A stretch of DNA of 6,727 nt. Origin: Chryseobacterium sp. UBA6632 (GTDB lineage: Bacteria > Bacteroidota > Bacteroidia > Flavobacteriales > Weeksellaceae). Positions 4,934 through 6,727 of this stretch are shown piece by piece (the first letter of the stretch is position 1; each line of letters starts with the position of its first letter). The stretch spans positions 1 through 6,727 of the forward strand of contig DKLU01000317.1 of the NCBI GenBank assembly GCA_002455915.1, given 5' to 3'. The notes under the pieces are model-generated. The model was not told where the DNA came from, ran no database searches, and saw only the letters and a list, made by a program, of their open reading frames with translations. The position numbers were made by a program, and so were the translations under genes.

Positions 4934-6727
4934 AAAAAGTTTAGTATTTGCCTTATTTTGTTCTGGGGAGTTGTTCAGGTTTCTGCACAAAAAGACAGTA
5001 TTTATATTGAAGCCAAATTGTCGGCCGACAGAAAAATGCTGGATGTAAACCAGGAAATCACCTATTACAACCACTCAGAAAAAGATTTAAATACCATAAA
5101 ACTTTTAAATTGGGTTTCGGCATACAATAAAAGAGGAACTTCTTTAGTTTACAGAAAACTTGAGGACAGAAATAACGATTTGCATTTTGCAAAACCTGAA
5201 CAGCTGGGAAAACTATTGCAGTTTCATGTAAAAAGTTCAGACAATCAGGAAATTTCTGTTAACAATTTTTCGGATGAAAACTTGTTTGTTCCGCTTTCTC
5301 AGCCGTTGAAGCCAGGTGAAAAAGTCATTCTACAACTGCAATATCAGATGCAGCTTCCCGATAAAAGATTTACGGGTTATGGCACATCTGATAAAAATAC
5401 AGCCTTAAAATATTTCTTTATTGTTCCGGATCATTTCGATCCGGACAATATTTCCAAAAGAGATTACTATGATATTGAAGAATCTGTAAACTTCAACACG
5501 TACTGGACGGTTAATTTTGATATACCCGTAAACAGTTTTATTGAAAGTAATCTTCAGCAAATCCAGATGAATTCCTTCAAGGGATATTTAGATTCTGATC
5601 CTGAATTTTTAATTTCCGACAATCAGTTTCCATCCATAATTATTAATTCGGAAGGTATTAATACTGAAATAAAATTCGGTTACAATTTAAAACCTCAGGA
5701 AAAACAAAACCTTGAATTTTATCTTCCTTTACATTTAAAATTCATTAAAGACAGAATCGGATATATTCCGGCAAGACTTTTTATTTCTGATAAATTCAGA
5801 GGTAAAGAGGATTTTTTCGGAAATAATGATATTACATTCTGGAAATTTAAATTTCAGATGTTTACGGATGCTGAAAAAACAGATTTAGATTATTTCGGAA
5901 TTATTGCTAAAAAAATTCTGGACGAAAGCGTCATTACTGATAAAGAAGACAATCATTGGTTTAAAAATGGTTTAAAATCTTATTTAGAATTGCAATATTT
6001 AAAGAAATTTTATAATGAAACTAAAATTCTTGGTTCCCTTCCGGAAACAAAGATTTTTGGGGTAAAACCTTTGAAATTATTTCATGCTTCCAATGTAAAA
6101 TTGATTGATCGTTATGGTTTGGCCTATCAATATATCATGTCTCAAAATCTGGATCAGAAAATTGATGAAAATTTTACAGGTCTGAGTAATTTCAATGATA
6201 TGGCCATCAGCAGCTTTGAAACGGGAAGTCTTTTCAGCTATTCTGCCGATAAAATGGGCTATGATAATTTTAATGCAACTGTTAAAGATTTTATTGCTAA
6301 AAATACCGACAAACAAATCCAGCCTGAAGATTTTCTGAAAGAATTATCTGAAAAAGATAAAACAACGAATTATCTGGATGCTTTTTTCAAACAAAAAAAC
6401 AGAGTCAATTTTAAATTGAAAAGAATTCGAAAAGAAGATGACTCTTTAAATATTAAAATCACAAAAAATACAGATACCGCCATTCCTGTAAAACTGGAAA
6501 CTGAAACAAGAACAGGCGAAACAAAATCTTATTGGATAGAAACAGGAGAAAACGAAAAGACAAAAACTTTTACCGTTCCAGCTTTAGATATTTACAAAAT
6601 AACGCTGAACGACGATTATATTTTCCCTGAATCGAACTACAGAGATAATTTTTTATACGCAAAAGGTTTTTTTTCAAATAATAAAAAGATCAAATTAAAG
6701 CTGATAAAAGATATTCCGAATCCTAGA
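4931..6727 (+). CDS. Exported M1-aminopeptidase-like protein lacking zinc ligands (3' partial)
   Basis: The frame is open for 599 codons to the last base, so the C-terminus is missing. TTG at 4931 is chosen because it keeps a good signal peptide: LKKFS, then a hydrophobic core at residues 6-15, cleaved at VSA|Q near residue 19-20. The next in-frame ATG, at about residue 36, would remove it. Residues 20 to about 190 look like the M1 N-terminal beta domain (YIEAKLSADRKMLDVNQEIT, then LFVPLSQPLKPGEKVILQL and YFFIVPDHF). The catalytic region follows. IIAKKILDES at 324-333 lines up with the usual VIAHELAHQW, and HWFKNGLKSYLE at 342-353 with LWLNEGFASYLE. His, Glu and His of HExxH are Lys, Lys and Asp, and the third ligand Glu is Asn346. 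The spacing between the two motifs is 14 rather than 18 residues. It is probably a non-catalytic member of the gluzincin/M1-like proteins of Flavobacteriia, acting in the periplasm or at the outer membrane. The family match is by eye. Confidence 0.72.
   Translation, partial: MKKFSICLILFWGVVQVSAQKDSIYIEAKLSADRKMLDVNQEITYYNHSEKDLNTIKLLNWVSAYNKRGTSLVYRKLEDRNNDLHFAKPEQLGKLLQFHVKSSDNQEISVNNFSDENLFVPLSQPLKPGEKVILQLQYQMQLPDKRFTGYGTSDKNTALKYFFIVPDHFDPDNISKRDYYDIEESVNFNTYWTVNFDIPVNSFIESNLQQIQMNSFKGYLDSDPEFLISDNQFPSIIINSEGINTEIKFGYNLKPQEKQNLEFYLPLHLKFIKDRIGYIPARLFISDKFRGKEDFFGNNDITFWKFKFQMFTDAEKTDLDYFGIIAKKILDESVITDKEDNHWFKNGLKSYLELQYLKKFYNETKILGSLPETKIFGVKPLKLFHASNVKLIDRYGLAYQYIMSQNLDQKIDENFTGLSNFNDMAISSFETGSLFSYSADKMGYDNFNATVKDFIAKNTDKQIQPEDFLKELSEKDKTTNYLDAFFKQKNRVNFKLKRIRKEDDSLNIKITKNTDTAIPVKLETETRTGETKSYWIETGENEKTKTFTVPALDIYKITLNDDYIFPESNYRDNFLYAKGFFSNNKKIKLKLIKDIPNPR

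Noticed and set aside
6077..6316. Reverse-strand open frame of 79 codons
   Set aside because: It lies wholly inside the + strand M1-like gene, which has a signal peptide and family motifs. The reverse frame shows no recognisable domain and is a shadow.

Overview
This AT-rich window most likely comes from a Flavobacteriia-type Bacteroidota, plausibly a Chryseobacterium relative. The evidence is AT-rich coding sequence with A-rich leaders and no Shine-Dalgarno boxes, three promoters matching the Bacteroidota -7 consensus TAnnTTTG, a signal peptide cleaved before Gln (SA|Q), and protein types common in that group. The genus is inferred from remembered protein style; no search was run. The first 14 bases match the 3' end of an Illumina adapter, so the window begins at an untrimmed contig end.

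Layout, all genes on the + strand: (1) 17-547, the C-terminal end of a polytopic membrane protein, cut by the contig end. (2) 598-1668, aroC (chorismate synthase), with a promoter so close to the ATG that the mRNA may be leaderless, followed after 12 bases by (3) 1681-2244, a cytoplasmic thioredoxin-fold protein with only one active-site cysteine. (4) 2256-2337, a perfect 22-bp inverted repeat whose arms are themselves palindromic. (5) 2389-2928, a membrane-anchored TlpA/ResA-like thioredoxin with WCPPC. (6) 3014-3361, a small DUF1232/YkvA protein, closed by a clear intrinsic terminator. (7) 3485-4852, a one-polypeptide UMP synthase (OPRT followed by OMP decarboxylase) with its own strong consensus promoter. 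(8) 4931 to the window end, an exported M1-aminopeptidase-like protein that starts at TTG, has lost the zinc-binding residues, and runs off the window.

Most of the window is ordinary core genome: the last step to chorismate, the last two steps to UMP, and envelope or redox housekeeping. aroC and the following thioredoxin gene look like one transcript. The terminator at 3367-3397 isolates the pyrimidine gene as a separate unit. I found no phage, CRISPR, transposase, tRNA or rRNA, and no defence or biosynthetic system. The points most worth a second look are the catalytically degenerate M1-like protein, its ATG-TAA-TTG start region, the eukaryote-like fused UMP synthase, and the nested inverted repeat.
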